In this document: positions 24,101-38,080 of the stretch, piece after piece
Layout: the number at the start of each line of letters is the position of its first letter
How positions within the stretch are numbered: position 1 is the stretch's first letter
DNA from: Dasyornis broadbenti
Taxonomy: Eukaryota > Chordata > Aves > Passeriformes > Dasyornithidae
Assembly: GCA_013397935.1 (NCBI GenBank)
Contig: VZRN01000634.1
Coordinates: 3,733,072-3,797,071 of the forward strand
DNA: 64,000 nt
Direction: 5' to 3'
The notes under the pieces: model-generated
What the model was told of the DNA's origin: nothing
Database searches by the model: none
What the model saw: only the letters and a program-made list of their open reading frames with translations
Position numbers and translations under genes: made by a program

Positions 24101-27100
24101 GGGTTGAAGTTGAAATGTATTTTAACTCAAATAGGAATGGGATTTTTTGCTGCATCACATGCAACAGACCACATTCCGAAAAACTGACAGTTTTAACAGA
24201 CAAGATAACTCCTTAAATTGAAAAGTAGCCTTAAAAAACAAGGACTTGGTATCTAAATTGTTACAATTTATTTAGGAAACATGATACTAATTTTAGCTCA
24301 TACTCATGTGATTAATCTATTTTTCACACAATAACATGTATTTACATTATTATTAAAGGTGTTTTTCCTGCAGAAAAACAAAATATAAAAATTATTCGGT
24401 AGCTGAAGCAAAAGTCAACCTAAAAAGTATCTCCTCTGAGACATGAATAACTCATGGATTCTTACCCAACTCTGGCTTTCAAATTAGCTTCACACAAAGC
24501 TTTCGGTCAATTTAAACATACAAGAGTAGTTGCTCATACCTCTCATTAGCATTAACTGACAACTGAAAAGCAAGATACATTATTTCTCATAAAACTTTGG
24601 GAATTTAATCATTCTTCCAGAATGGAAGATTTGTAGGTAAATCTTGCAGTAATCTTAATGGGAATTCCATGCATAAAAATGTCCATGAATATCAAACTCT
24701 AAGAATACAGATTTTTGGTATAAAAGTTTCTCATTTCCTTTTCTACGTGCATGCAAATCAGCCTGGTTAAGCATAAATTGAAAAAGAATTTAAAGAGATT
24801 TCTTTGGTAAGGCACACAAAAGGATATTCAGGTGATAACACAGACTCAGGCCGCACTGTGGAAGGAAGAGCTTTCCAAGGTCTGTTCAAGTGACAAATGT
24901 GATTTTTCTTCCCTTCGGTTTGCTTTGTAAGGAATACAGGAGCATAACTCACTTGGCTTCCATGCCTGCTGACACTGCACTGCACCCTGGGTGCCAGTTC
25001 TGCCACTTGGAAATGTCACACACTCCACTTTTAGGGTCTCAGCACTCAGCGCTCTGTGGTTTCCCTCCCATAACTTCCACAAGCAAGTATTACCAATTCC
25101 TGGCAGTCGCACGTTCAAGGAACAGTTCATTCCGAATTCAGGTAATGGGCTTCTGGAAGTTAATGTTACACAAAGTAACACTAAAGACAGTTTTCATTTA
25201 AGTCACTGTAAGTGCACTGGTGTAAAAAAAGCATAAATGAAAGAATTTATCAAACTTCCAGCACCAAAGTATAAGTAAAATGATGTTACTTCTCCAGGAA
25301 AACTCTCTTTGGGGTGCCAGGCAAGCTGATACACAAATATTTTGATGAACCTTTATTTTTTATTTGCTGTGCTTTGTTTGGCATCATCTTTGCTGGATTC
25401 TTGTTGGTTTTAGGCCAGGTTTGGGAGTCAGATACTGACTGGCACGTTTCTTCTAGGCAACAGCAAAAGCAGCACTTTACACAAGCCCTTGTAGACAATT
25501 TTAGATAATTTCCTTCCTCTATTCTATTTTAGGAAATATATTTAGGTGACAGGAAGAAACACTGAAATAAACAGTGAATGAATGTTTGTTATGCAAAAAG
25601 AATCTATACCATTGTATCCATCAACTTCAAGTTACAACAGCAATGAAGACTTCATTGCAGGTATTCCTGGAAATTAATAGCCAGATGAGTTTTGTTGATT
25701 ACTGCAAGCCAGCAGTTTCTTTCAGTCTGTCAATAATCCCTGAAATACTTTATGCTCGATCGCAGTTGCCTAAACGATATTAATTTTGATTGAATGCCGT
25801 ATTGTGCGACGCTGTTGAAGGCCCACAGGTACAGATGTGTGACTGCAGATTCAGGCTTTTCACGGTTTTCCTTACCTGACATTTAATTTTATCAGCTGCT
25901 GACTTTTTTTATGTGTAGGTATGTATCTACAGATCAGAAAAGCCAAGTGGAAACCTGAATACAGGCATTTACAACAAAATGTAAACTCAGTTTTAAAAGT
26001 GGCAACAATACAGGTATTAAACAGACTGAAGCTCATGCAGGTGCAGTGGCACAGAGCAACACAAACAATGCCAAATCTCTGTGAATAATTTACATTTTCA
26101 TTGTCTGTGAGAGTCCCCTCACAAGAAATGCATAGTATAGCTGTCCTCAAATACCTCAGAGCTAAAACTTTGCATCTAAGGTTTTAAAACCAACAGAACA
26201 AAAGCCATGTATCACTATGGGAATCAGCTGGAGTTTTGAAGTCTTCAGTAGTTTATCAATTCTTTGCTGGCAAGAGAAATTTTTCTATCTACTTGAGAAG
26301 GGGGGAAAAAAAAGAAATCAAAGTTCTGAGGTGGGTGAGAAAATTATTTTTTGCAATAAAATCTTATCCCTTTTCCACACTCTCTATAAGATTAAGTGGT
26401 CTGTAAGTACATCTATGAAAAGGACTACATAGCAGGGTGACCCACAAATTCTCTTCCAGTCTTCACACACTCATTTTAGGAGTAAGACCAGATGTGATAA
26501 ACAATCCCATCAGTGAGAACTTTAACAGTGTCTAAGAATTTTACAGTCATGTTCGAACTGTACCCAGCTTAGAGCCCAGCCTGGCTTATGCAGCAGGCAG
26601 AATCATGGCCAGGCACGGAAAAGAATTTCTGAACCTTCCCAGGTGCATTTCAGCAAGGTGGCTGCACCTTCCCTTTTGCACACTGTACATTTACTGTGGC
26701 CATTAGCAGCTCACATCACGTTAAATACACCACTCTTTTCAATTTATGGGACATGGATAAGAGTCATGGCTCTAGTATTTGGGGGCCTAAAGCCTTGGAT
26801 ATTTTTTAACTTTGGTGGCAAATTCTTGATTAAGGTTCTCAAGGCTTTAATGATCAGATAATGAGGATGATTCAGATGTGGATGTAAGGTAAGTAACAAA
26901 CAGTATCCTGCCAATAGGAGTTGGATCCTATGGTACGTACACCTACGGTACAGTAAGACCCATCAAAGAAACTAATTATCACAAGAGGGAAGCTGAAACT
27001 CACGTGTCAGTCATGAAAAAACCCCAAAGCACTGCAGCAGCATGGGGAAAACATCAACGATCAGGATTCACCACTGGAGAATGACGGAGTATTGCACATT

Positions 27101-27239
27101 TTGCTTCCTCTGGATTTGTTTCTTTTTTTCATCACAGTCCAACATCGTGTGCTACAACAAAACTATGTTTAACAGCCTTGGAAACACAACAGAAAAGTAA
27201 TAGCATTCTGCTTAGTCCCACACTGTGACTTCCCAGGAA

Positions 27240-27430
27240 GTCAGTGAATCCTTCCCGTTGGAACAGCCCTCGAAAGGGCCACAGTCCAATCTTCTGCACA
27301 GATACGTGTCAGTACCCAATTCACACCAGATTGCTTCAGGTTTTGGCCAGCTGGATCTTGAAAACCTCTGGGGATGGAGATTATACAGCATTTCTGGGCA
27401 ATGTGCTTCGCTGTCTTTATGATGAAAGTG
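27240..27430 (-). mobile_element. CR1 LINE 3' fragment, minus orientation
   Basis: Read on the plus strand, this is the reverse complement of a CR1 3' region: TTCCCGTTGGAACAGCC, CACAGTCCAATCTTCTGC, then GGCCAGCTGGATCTTGAAAA, CCTCTGGGGATGGAGATTA and TTTCTGGGCAATGTGC. The order and spacing fit CR1. The copy is old, with many substitutions. Overlapping open frames are by-products. Confidence 0.8.
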
Positions 27431-30370
27431 GCAAAGCCACATTCCAGAAGTGAACAGAAATGAGGAATGAATGACTTACATTCAAGTCTGGGTATTGTTC
27501 TGTACAATTTGTTGGGTTTTTTCCCTCGTGGGGGGACAAAGATTCATTTACTCTGCTACGCACACCCATGTCTCAGAAGCACACAGGCTGGTAAGGAGTA
27601 ACTGAGAACAATGATCCCCAAAAAGAATCATCAGTGATTACACACGAGTGACACTTCTGCGAGCATTGTACCAGGTTGAACAACAATCTGTATGCATACT
27701 TGATATGCAGACACCTTATAAATAGCTAATAAATGATTAAGTGAAATTGCTGTTTTCATAATGAATTAGTACAAGATCTGTTGTACATAATGTTTGGAAT
27801 ATTTAAATGGTTTAACATACTCCAGTTATAAGTACTCTGCAGCTGGCTCTTACAACACAGATTCATCACTTAAGTATTTTTAAACTGTTTATATGTTCCA
27901 TTACAATATTCCAGAACTTGTATATTTTTTTTTTTTTTTTTATCATTTGTAATTGCTGGGGTCAAACTACAGACCAGTTCTCCGGAAAAAAGAAACCAAC
28001 AATGGTTCCCTCTTTGGGCAGAACGGAAAAAGAGCAGAAAAGGGGACTTGATTTGCATCACACTTGAATATAAACTGCAGCAGCTGCTGCATTTGATCAA
28101 GATAAAATTTCTTTCCCCAGATCTCATTCTGGGAAGCAAAATGCCCTTTTTTCTAAATCAGCTGTGAAACTGAGCCTGGTTACATAACACAAACTCTTCC
28201 CAAGTTTCCAACACTCTGTATTTGCCCAGGAGAGACTTGGATCATGTACGAATTTTATTCTGAATCTCCAGTAATTCTCCCCCGAATTTCCAGTGCCTGT
28301 GGAGTTACAATGTGCTCAGAGCTACACAACAACACTGCAAACGCTCAAAGGATAAAGTGAAAAATTTGGCTGTTCCAAGATTATTCTTTTCCATTCTGAG
28401 GGATCCTTCCACACACATCTGTGTGATTCAGCCTCTGAACATTTGAAAACCTTGCACCAGGCAGCGCTCCTCTTACTCCATGAAAAGGACATTACGGAAG
28501 ATGGTAATCAACATATATTTTCCGTATTTCATATTGGCTCTATGTTCTGTGGCAATCAATCTGCCAGAATGTGCACAGAACACGAGATACCGTGTTCTCT
28601 GGGAAGTGTATGTCATTTGCTATCTGAAAAAACAGGTGAAGAAAAGTGAAACAACTCCGGTGGTGTCAGATGAGGCAGTACTGCTGTCATACTGATAATT
28701 GGCACACTAATCGGAACCGTGAAACCCTTAAACTAAAGAGAAACAAAATAAACTGTCTCAACATCATACTGAAAGCCTTATCTCTACAGAAAAGCTCTGC
28801 AACAATGAAAAAAGCTCTGCTGGCAGTCCCAGGCAGTCCCTGCACACAGCAATAGTTTATACAACTGCAGACAGAGCAGTTTCTAATGAAAGCAAAAGCA
28901 CAGAGTTAAATGGCCTCGAACCAACTCCGTGGACAACACCACGTGTATGGTACATGCAGTGTTCTCTTACAAGGTGCACTGAACCATGGCAAACGTGCTT
29001 TATTTTACATAGATACAATTTCACACACAAATTGTCATCACTCTGGTTCTTCAGCCATTATTAGAGTGTGACAAGTTTACTTAAGGTTGAGTTGAGTCTC
29101 TGAATTTCAAACCCATCTCCCCCCTTCTATGGTTTCATCACATTTTGCCTGAAAATAAGCTAGAAGGGCTGTGTCTGCCGTTCTCCTAAAACCTGCATCT
29201 CATTCCCCTTCAGCAAATTTCCAAACCAGTCGCAGGACACCATTAAACTTACAGTCCCTTTAGTACTTCTGAAATGAAGATGTACTGAGAAAGATATATG
29301 AATATTCATGAGCTGAATATTGAAGAAACTGTACATTTCTGCCATGTTAAAAACAAGTCCCTGTTCTTGAATTACTGTGCACTGCCTTTACAGAAATGAA
29401 ACAAAATGAAATGGGGTATGTTAGAATAACCTTTCATGAAGATCTTTAACAGGATGATTCATACATGATAAAAGCTGTTAACATGTCAGTCTTTGATCTT
29501 AACATATATTGGTCATTGGGTAGGATTTTGTAGAGTTTAAGCCTCCTAAGGGGAATTCTTACCAAAATAAATTCCCCCTTTGAATCTTACACAGAGCAAA
29601 ACATTTCTGCATCCCTCGTATAACTTTATAGTAAAGAAAGAGTAGTCTTCTGTATTAGAATTCTGTACTTCTGTCCTCTGCTTTGGTGTTTTGTACCAAA
29701 ACACCAATAAATCCTTTGATGTCACCATAAGCAGGCCACCAATCAAAGCCAGGCTGAATCATAACATCAGCTTCCCCAAAAACTTAGTTCCAAAGAAAAT
29801 ACTTAATTCGACAGCTCCCATGATTTCTCTGACGTTATTTAACTCTGCACCTCTGCTTTTGCCTCTTAAGCACTCTGTATTAGGAACCATCAGTTTTATC
29901 TGCACATTTTAGCATCTTCCTTCAGCACTTGGGTGCCTCTCCATGAGAATTTAATGTTTCATCTTGGTTTGTGTTCCCTGATAGCTTGGCAAAACGGCTC
30001 AGGCTTTTTGATTTTTCACTCAGTACTTCAGTGTCTTGCCTCAAAGCTTCTCTTTATTGTGAAGCTCCAATGCCACACTTTCTTTGAACACATTTCCTTC
30101 ATCCTGGCACTTTGCCTTGATATTGCAGCATATTCAACTCAGTGCTGAGGCGTTCCAGCCATGTGCTCCTACAGCCAAGTCATCACATCTATGAAATTCT
30201 CCTCCAAGCCTCTGCTCTAATTCTTTCCTACACAGGAGCCTCTTTCCAGCTCCACTGTAAACTTACAAGGCTTTGGGCAGGAAGAGCTGACAGCGGCTCA
30301 ACACATGCTCCCAGGTAATATTCACCTCTATCCCTCCTACCTCTCCAAAATAAATGGGCAAAAATGAATT

Positions 30371-30396
30371 AATGAATGAATGAATGAATGAATGAA
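30371..30396 (+). repeat. (AATG)n microsatellite
   Basis: Six and a half AATG units without interruption, preceded by further imperfect AATG/AATT units. Confidence 0.95.
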
Positions 30397-33300
30397 CACT
30401 CATCAGCTCCTGACACAGAAATGAAATGAGTTTTGCTCAGCTTGCTCTCTCTTTGTTATTCTTGTACATCAAAAACTCCTGGGAAGAAACTGTCATGAAA
30501 ATTTTGTCGCTCCTGGTTGGGTAATCTGTTCAGTGCCACTACCACCAATACTACTGGTGTAGCACTCTTGTTACCACTGTCATTACTTTACGTCTAAATG
30601 GAGGAACTGCACTCTTCTCAAATCAAATCATGCAATGTTTTTCTGCATTTTCAGACAGAGGACACAAACAGGAGAATGACATCAAGCTTCAGTTCTTTCA
30701 CAGCAACATCCGAGGCTTAATGTGTCTCAGTGATCTGTGTTGGCACTTTCTTCTGGAAATAAACAGTCACACAGAAATCCAGATTTCAACAGAACAACTC
30801 TCTCTGGGTCAGGAAATGATTGTTGCATGAAAACAACACACTTAAAAAGATGAATTTATCAACTTTTTTCAAAGCTGGCCACTTCACTAAGCATTACATG
30901 CAACAGTTAATACATTAGACATTCTCAAAGCAAAGCAAGCACCTCCTAAACACTGAAAATATTTTTTTTTTCATTAAATGCACCATGAATTTTTATATAT
31001 GTCTGAAAAAAGGGATACTGTAACTTTGAGTGGCATATGCTAGATACAATCCATGTTTTTTATAAGTCAGCACAGCTCAAAAGACATCAATCAAGATGTG
31101 CAGATTTATATAGCTGCAAGAAATACATATATGAAAATTTACAGGAGATGCTGTAAATATATTCAGCTCTCTTAACACTGTATTTATTTTTGTAGGAAAA
31201 AAAAAACCCAAAATTTTTTGATTCCAAGATTTTTTCCTATAAATAATCCTTTAAAAAAACAGTGGCAGGTTTTGGTTCAGTTGTTTCCCCTCCTCTCAGT
31301 GATCCATTTGTTAAAGCTCTACCAGTAACACACTGGTCAGTGAGACGGGAGAATCGTACCAAGACCCCATTACAAGCCATCCAACTTTTAAATCTAACTC
31401 CTCAGTAAGTGCTGGGCAAGAGAAGGAAAAAAATGCAACAAGCAATGAACAACATTCTTATTACAGTCCTCATGGTGTCCTGAAAGCAGCAGGGTTTTGA
31501 GATAATAGCAACATGCAGCTATTTACTACTTGTTAACCTTAATGCTGGGCTTGGAGAGCCAAACTGTCTGTGCAATAGCTGGCATCTTTCCTAAAATCTT
31601 GCAAGCCTTTGTGAAGCAAACAGTCATAGGAGTGCAAATCATCTTTTGGCACCTAGAGCTTTCCTAGCAAGAAATGTTCCTTTTAGGACCCATGCCTGTG
31701 GAAAAGTAGGAGTCAGTGGGAGACAAACAGGAGCAGAAAGGTGGCAGTGGAAAATGAAAATCGGCAAAATGCTTTCCAGTTGCATAGAGAAATGAGAGAC
31801 CAAATGCAAGCTCTTGTAAAAAGAAATGTAAAGAACATAAGATCTAACATTGCACCACTGATATTTCAGACGTACCCAAACACAACGTCAGTACAAACCA
31901 CGTCACAAGGCTTTTTCATTAACCTCCCACCAACAGGCTGCATCACAAAAATGATTCTACATGAATGAGTACATCCCTTTACATTTTGTGGTATTTCCAT
32001 CTTAAGCAAGAGCAGACCTGAAGTTTTTATTCTGGTCTTGATACACCTTTACCGGCAGCCACACTGTTACAAATGCCAGAGCTGAAGTCTGCTCAAGAGG
32101 ATTCTGCATATACTCCAGGTCAGAGATGAATTTTTATTGGGACTGCTTCATGAAGAAGCTGGTCCAAAGCCTGAAAGCTCAATGTCTCGCTTAGACCAAG
32201 GACATAAGTTATTCCTTTGATGACCACAGCATGTCCATGTATACACATACATAAACACACATATGCTTTTAATAGGAAAAAAAAAAAAAAAGAATAAAAT
32301 AAAAAGCACGAACACATATCTTGAAAAAACTACTTATGAGCAGATAATCTTACAAAATATTAAGAAAATGCAGCAGAAGCATCAATCCTCTGTGTGATGG
32401 TGATTTTACTTTGGAGCCCTGAATATTTCCACAGGACAATAAGAACAGATTCGCAGTCGTGTACTAAGCTGGTAACACCATGTTGTGAATGGCAGTGTCA
32501 GCTCAAATACACACTGTTCATAATGATTAGGCACTGTGAATACAGCAATTTATTATGCATATTATTTGCAAAGGGGGTGACCTCTTGGAAAGCTGAGTGC
32601 CTGTGAAACTACTGTTGCTGTGTTCAACAGATGTGGTTGGGACACAGTTCACGTTTCGTTGTTTTCCAAGTTTTCCATGCATTTGTGCTTCACTGAGGAG
32701 CTACATCAACAAAACAAAACTAATGCCAGGATTCACTCCAACTACAAACAAACTGCCTTTCCCATGGCAGGCCTGGAGCTCTCTGAAGAAGCAGGAGATA
32801 CTGGCTACCAAAACATGTTCAGCGGAATCTTAGGTGACCAACTGAAATCTTTCAAGGATCAAATTTTTGACAAAGTAGTTTAGAAATACTTCTCTGCATT
32901 TCATGTTTTAGCAGTGCATTTAAAAGTGTTCCCTTCATCGCATCTGTAAAACTCCAGATAGGAAAAAATTATTAAGAAGCTTCATCCCAAATGATGAGTT
33001 TTCACCAGCACCGCTGCTGGGTCAGTCAGGCTTGAGTGAGTAGTCAAGGGCATGAAGCGCCTGGTGGAAAGGCAAACCTTTTAGTAGGCCTGCGCTGTCA
33101 CTTCTAGATTTACCAAAAAATGTAACTCATCAGAGGATTGAGCTTTTTCTTTTGTATAATTTATATATTTAATCTACAGATCTTATATTAATTCATTTTT
33201 CTTTACTTTAAGAAATCAGATTTCCAACACAAGGCCCTCCAAGATGATGTTTTTTTCTTGCACTCTAGTGCTTTTAGTAATCTAGAAATGAAAGAAATAT

Positions 33301-33587
33301 TCGTCTCAGGCTTCTTCCCTTCAAATCCAGGTGCATGTTGTTTTACCTATAAAATGCTACAAACACTGAATCTGATTCTCATTTTGCAAACAGACTTACT
33401 TTTAATCATACTTTGTATTTCACTGCACAGTGCAGCAACACAGATCATTTAAAGAGAAACAGCTTTTTGGTTTCTAAATCATCTTCAGGGTTTCTGTTTC
33501 AAAAGAGGTGTACAGATAACTCACCTTCATCTTCCCTTTAATGACTACTCCCAGCAGAATGTTTACAGCTTTTTTAACCTGTAAATC

Positions 33588-33613
33588 TGATGAATCTCTC
33601 AAGAGATTCATTA
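33588..33613 (+). repeat. Near-perfect palindrome (about 12-bp stem, 2-nt loop)
   Basis: TGAATCTCT and AGAGATTCA flank a CA loop. The pairing extends three more positions outward with one G-T wobble. No terminal repeat or target duplication marks it as a transposon end, and no function is assigned. Confidence 0.8.
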
Positions 33614-36255
33614 AAAACTTGAACAGGATTTTCTTCTCCTACAACAAACAATACTCTGGTAACACTTTCTAATAATGAACACATTCCAAGGGAAGTTGAA
33701 AATCTGTGATTTCCCTGTGGTTATACAGCCCATACATACTATCTATAATGGTAACTATACATTTAAATTACACTCTCTTGCCTAGATATGATTGAAATGA
33801 TGGATCTTTTGAGATTTTTTTAGGCTGATTCAAATCAGCGAAGGATCAGAACAACTGTGTTCTGATTTTCTGGGTACCATCTTTTATTTGCATAACTTTT
33901 ATTGTAGTTATATCAGTGCAAAACAAAACAGAAACTGCCCATATACATGTTCCTTATCCAGAACATTTAAATTCAAGTTTCTACAATGAACACTTGCAAT
34001 ATCTTAATTAAGAGAGCGTGGATTAGCACTAGAGTGATGCAAATAACTCACTTTATATCCAAAGCTGCCCATGGACAGTTCTGTGTCCTATTCCTGATCA
34101 CCAGACAAGGAGTAGCTTTTGCTGAATTACCACCAGTTCACTCTGGTTCGCCAGGGCATTGCAGTTATAAAGATTTATCTCATAAGATAGTCCATCCCTA
34201 AATACAAGATGGAAAAAAAAGTAATTGGTAAATGTTCCCAGTCTGCGGCAAAAATAGAAACCGAAATGATAAAGAGTAACTGAAAACCAGTTCATCCCCT
34301 CCTCCACACGGGGAAAAAAAACGGCAAAAATTATTTTCTGCTGGAGATGACTAATTATATTGACATTTTTTATATTCAGCACCATCAGGGTTGATCGTCT
34401 CAAAGCAAGCCTAAGCCCCACGTTAGAATACATGCTAAAAAGCAGAGCGCATGCTGCAGATCTCTTCCTATGGCACGCGCTTTTTCTAAAGAATATTCTG
34501 CATATTTAGGAGATTCTACAACATTCTCTAGATCAACACTTTATTATTAAATTTTCCAGTAATGGAAAAGCAGTCCCTACATAAGGTACCTCCTGGAACT
34601 CAGGGAAACTTTGATTTAGCTTCTTGGCCTACCAAAGATTTCCCTGTACACCATCTGCTCTTTTCATTTATTTAAAATCCACATCTGCAGGGTTCTGAAA
34701 ATATCAGACTGAGAGTGTCTAATGGTACAAATGCAATACAGCCTTTACCACGTATTCATTAAGATAAACAAATAATTAGGATAAGAAGCTTTCATCAATG
34801 GAATCTGAAGGAAACAATCCATAATTGCGGAACAACTATGTTTCATGACCAACAAATTGCACGCAGCAGACATTTGTTGAAATATTTAGTAATACCCAAG
34901 TATTTTTTTATGGAGAATTTTCTTTTTCAGACATGAGAAACAAAATGGTACAGAAAGAGGCAAGGATGGAAAATACTGAATGAGTACTTTCACTTTTCTG
35001 CTGAGCGTTCAGTTAAAATTGGCCCAAATAAACCAATACAAATCCACAGAGGTAATTTTTAATCTAAATTTCAGCTAAATTTAGCATATGCAGTATCTTA
35101 TGATTCTTTCAGATGTATAAAAAAAAATACCAGTGACATTGTGTTAGACAGACAGCATGGAAAGTAAGTGAAACTACCAGAAAAGAAGAAATACTTTAAT
35201 CTAGCTTTAACTACAATAAAAACCATGAAATGCTGGTTCCCATTCAGGCACCTTCATCACTGCTTTCCAGTGAACAAATTTTGTTCGACTGCCAACTTTG
35301 ACAAATAATTCAATGATGAAACAAGGAATAAATTAGAACTTCTGTAACCATAAATACCCTTTTTAGAGAATTTTTAAGAGCCTTGGTTTCATTTGTAGGG
35401 ATCTTTCATTATATTTAATCAAGGTACTTAAATTTCTGCCCAGAGAAATATTGTCTGTTCTCAAACTGATTTTATTCTTGTATCCTCACAGTCATACATT
35501 GTTAAGTCCCTCTCTAGAAACTGCATTTCTTGCATTTTTTTGTAGGGAATCTGTCAATCAACCTCCAGTCACTCTTGTAGTCAAGAGCAATAAACCATCA
35601 ACATGAAGCATCAGCAGAATACTCTTCACAAATACAAACAAAATTACACTCCAGCTAATGTGTCCACCCCAGAAAACCCTCAGGAAAAACTGAATTAACA
35701 AGTTTGTCTTACAGCTCTGAATGCCAACTAACTTAGGTTTTGTAGGACTAAGGGAAAAGAATCAGTCTTGGATCCTCTTGCCCTCAGCTCTGTTAATGAA
35801 GCTGAGGCTTCTGCCTTGCAGTTGGCTTTTACAGAAGAACAAAAACGAACAGCAGGATTTCCTCAGAAAGAGAAAGGAAACTAAAAAGTGTTTCATACAT
35901 CAAAAGCAGTTCTTCAGCCTGTATTCAGAAGGGCCCTGTACAAAGTGAAGAGATGACTTGTTGAAGTGGCAGCCTTGTCTCTGTAACCTCAGCTGAAGGA
36001 GGCCTCCAAAATTGCACCAAAGAGCACACTCTGCGACAGGAATAGCAACCAGTGCCGAGATCCAAATCCAACACAAAAAAACCAGCTCTCCTCTGCTCAC
36101 TAGCAGGCTCCCTTTCGTGTCCTGCTCCTCTCCTCTTCACCACCTGAACAACCAGAACAGCGAGGACAGAGCAAGCTCCTGAATTTGAGTGAAAAATCAC
36201 AGTTGAGACAAAGCAAAAAAGGCTGTGACCTATATAGAGGAGTCAATGTCTTTTT

Positions 36256-36395
36256 ATAGAACCGCAGAGAAGTTCAGACTGGAAGACACCTCTGGAGAGC
36301 CTGTCTAGTCAAACCTGCTTAAAGCTTCTAAGTTACATTAGGCTGCTTAGGGCCTTAGGTCAAGCTTTGAAAATTTCCAAGGATACTCCTGAATA
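36256..36395 (-). mobile_element. CR1 LINE 3' fragment, minus orientation
   Basis: The plus strand shows the reverse complement of a CR1 3' end: ATAGAACCGCAGAGAAGTTC, AGACTGGAAGACACCTCTGG, AGTCAAACCTGCTTAAAGC, then TAGGCTGCTTAGGGCCTTAG and TTTGAAAATTTCCAAGGATA. These correspond in order to the CR1 blocks for the tail, the GGAAGGGACCTCTGGAGAT segment, and the CTCCAAGGATGGAG segment. It is 5'-truncated and diverged. Confidence 0.85.
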
Positions 36396-38034
36396 TTAAG
36401 AGAACATTTTGGTAGTGCTCAAAAAGGAGAATCCCCTTCAAGTATTTCTTTTGGTTTACTACCAAGATTATCTTATGTGCTTGCAGCACTTTGAATCACT
36501 AGGAAACTCACATGAATACAGAGCTTACATTCAGGAAGTAAAAAATGGCAAAGGATCTAGTGCAAATTAGCATGTAGAATTCAGCCTAAAATCACACCGA
36601 TGTCAAGGACAGAAGGAAATTCTTCATCTCGACAGAAATATGTAAGTCCAACTAGGGCTCCCATTTCCAGTGTCCTTCACGAAACTGAGTAGGATCTGCA
36701 AAAGCTGAGAAAGAAAATCGCTGTTGCCAACCCACAACAGATTTGACGTTTCTCCCTCCAAAACCGTTATGGCTGAGGTTGTAAAAACTACATCGTTCAA
36801 AGAGTATTAAAAGAAAAGGTGGAAAATCTGCCATAAATGCAGTTCACAAAATGATGGATGTCATCCTAAAACTGGTCTTACGGATCACAAAACAGTCTGT
36901 TAAAAATGTTAATTCCCTCAACCATCAGCCAAAGAAATATCTGAGCACATCTAACTTTTGTGAGGCTCATCAACATGTATTTTACTACCACAGTAACACA
37001 GTGAAGCTGTTTCCAAGAGTATCTTGAAATGTCATCATTTCCACTTTCCCTTAGAGGTTTCCAAAAGACCTATTTGCAATGCCAGTTTTACGTAAGTGTC
37101 ATAAATACACGTAACCACACATACTGCAGTTAAAGAGGTGTCCTGACCAAGTTATCCCTTTGACCACTGAAGCATCCCAAGTTCTTCAGAAAGTAAGTTC
37201 TGTTGGTTGGTTAATATCTCCACCAACCACTGTCTCGGAGTTCAGTAGGTCAGCAAAGTGATTTCTGCTTCTGTAATGACTAAATCAAGACACAGATCCA
37301 ATACCCTGAAGTGACTGCATTTCCAGAATTTAGTTAATCCCGCGGTAGCCACACTACCACCTGCCAGCCTCCTCTAAATCACTTACTCTAAACCTTTTTC
37401 CAATGATTTCTTTCATGCTTTTTTAGCATCTATAATACAATAGAGCCTAAATGTACTGTACCTGCCAAAATGAATTACATGTAAGGAACGGAGACTCTAC
37501 ACGTTTTTTGCAGAGGGATGTTGCACAATTTTTGATTCAGACATTATTTTTTAAATGCTCTTTTTTTGTTAAGCGCAGTACAACAAAAGTACAAACACTG
37601 ACATTAAGGGGATGCGTAGCAAATGGCATTTTTATGTAGCCAGATTAAGTTTTCATCAAACTTAATAGGCAAATTTTTGGGGGTTTTATGTTTTCACATT
37701 GATGTTAAACAAGGACCAAAACCTGAAACGTGTTTTAAGACAACAAGATAAAAGATATCCAAAGGAAGCAGCTATGGGACAATTGACCCAGCATATGATG
37801 CTAAGCAACCCCAAACAGCAATAACACTTTGTTAATTAAGAATTCTTTCTGTATTTTAAAAGTACCCTACGAGAGATTCCAAAGAGCACTACTCAAACAC
37901 AGAATTGAAGCCAAATTCCTCCTACTGAATGTGAGCTGTGTAATGCAATACAATCACAGAAAAGACTGCCCTAGCACAAAAACTTTAGCAGTACATTTAC
38001 CTTTTTCTTCAACCTAATGGACAGCACAATGGAT

Positions 38035-38080
38035 TTCAGGTTTAACCCACCATTCTACAAGGAATCTGTGATTCTATATA
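38035..38080 (+). mobile_element. Possible CR1 3' tail remnant
   Basis: The stretch AGGTTTAACCCACCATTCTA followed by GAATCTGTGATTCTAT resembles the last 40 bases of a CR1 copy in plus orientation. The match is short and could be chance, and no more internal CR1 sequence is visible to the left. Confidence 0.35.

Larger units (their letters stand above)
14514..27239 (-). other. Intron 1, middle part; no gene seen
   Basis: AT-rich intron sequence. It contains a 136-bp duplication around a single N (15626-15898), a CR1 copy (20515-21102), an 18-T run near 19157 and a small perfect hairpin at 20000-20026. One open frame of 175 codons on the minus strand (16286-16813) lies in a slightly GC-richer block but has no motif I recognise. 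Nothing else can be supported as a gene or RNA. Confidence 0.6.
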
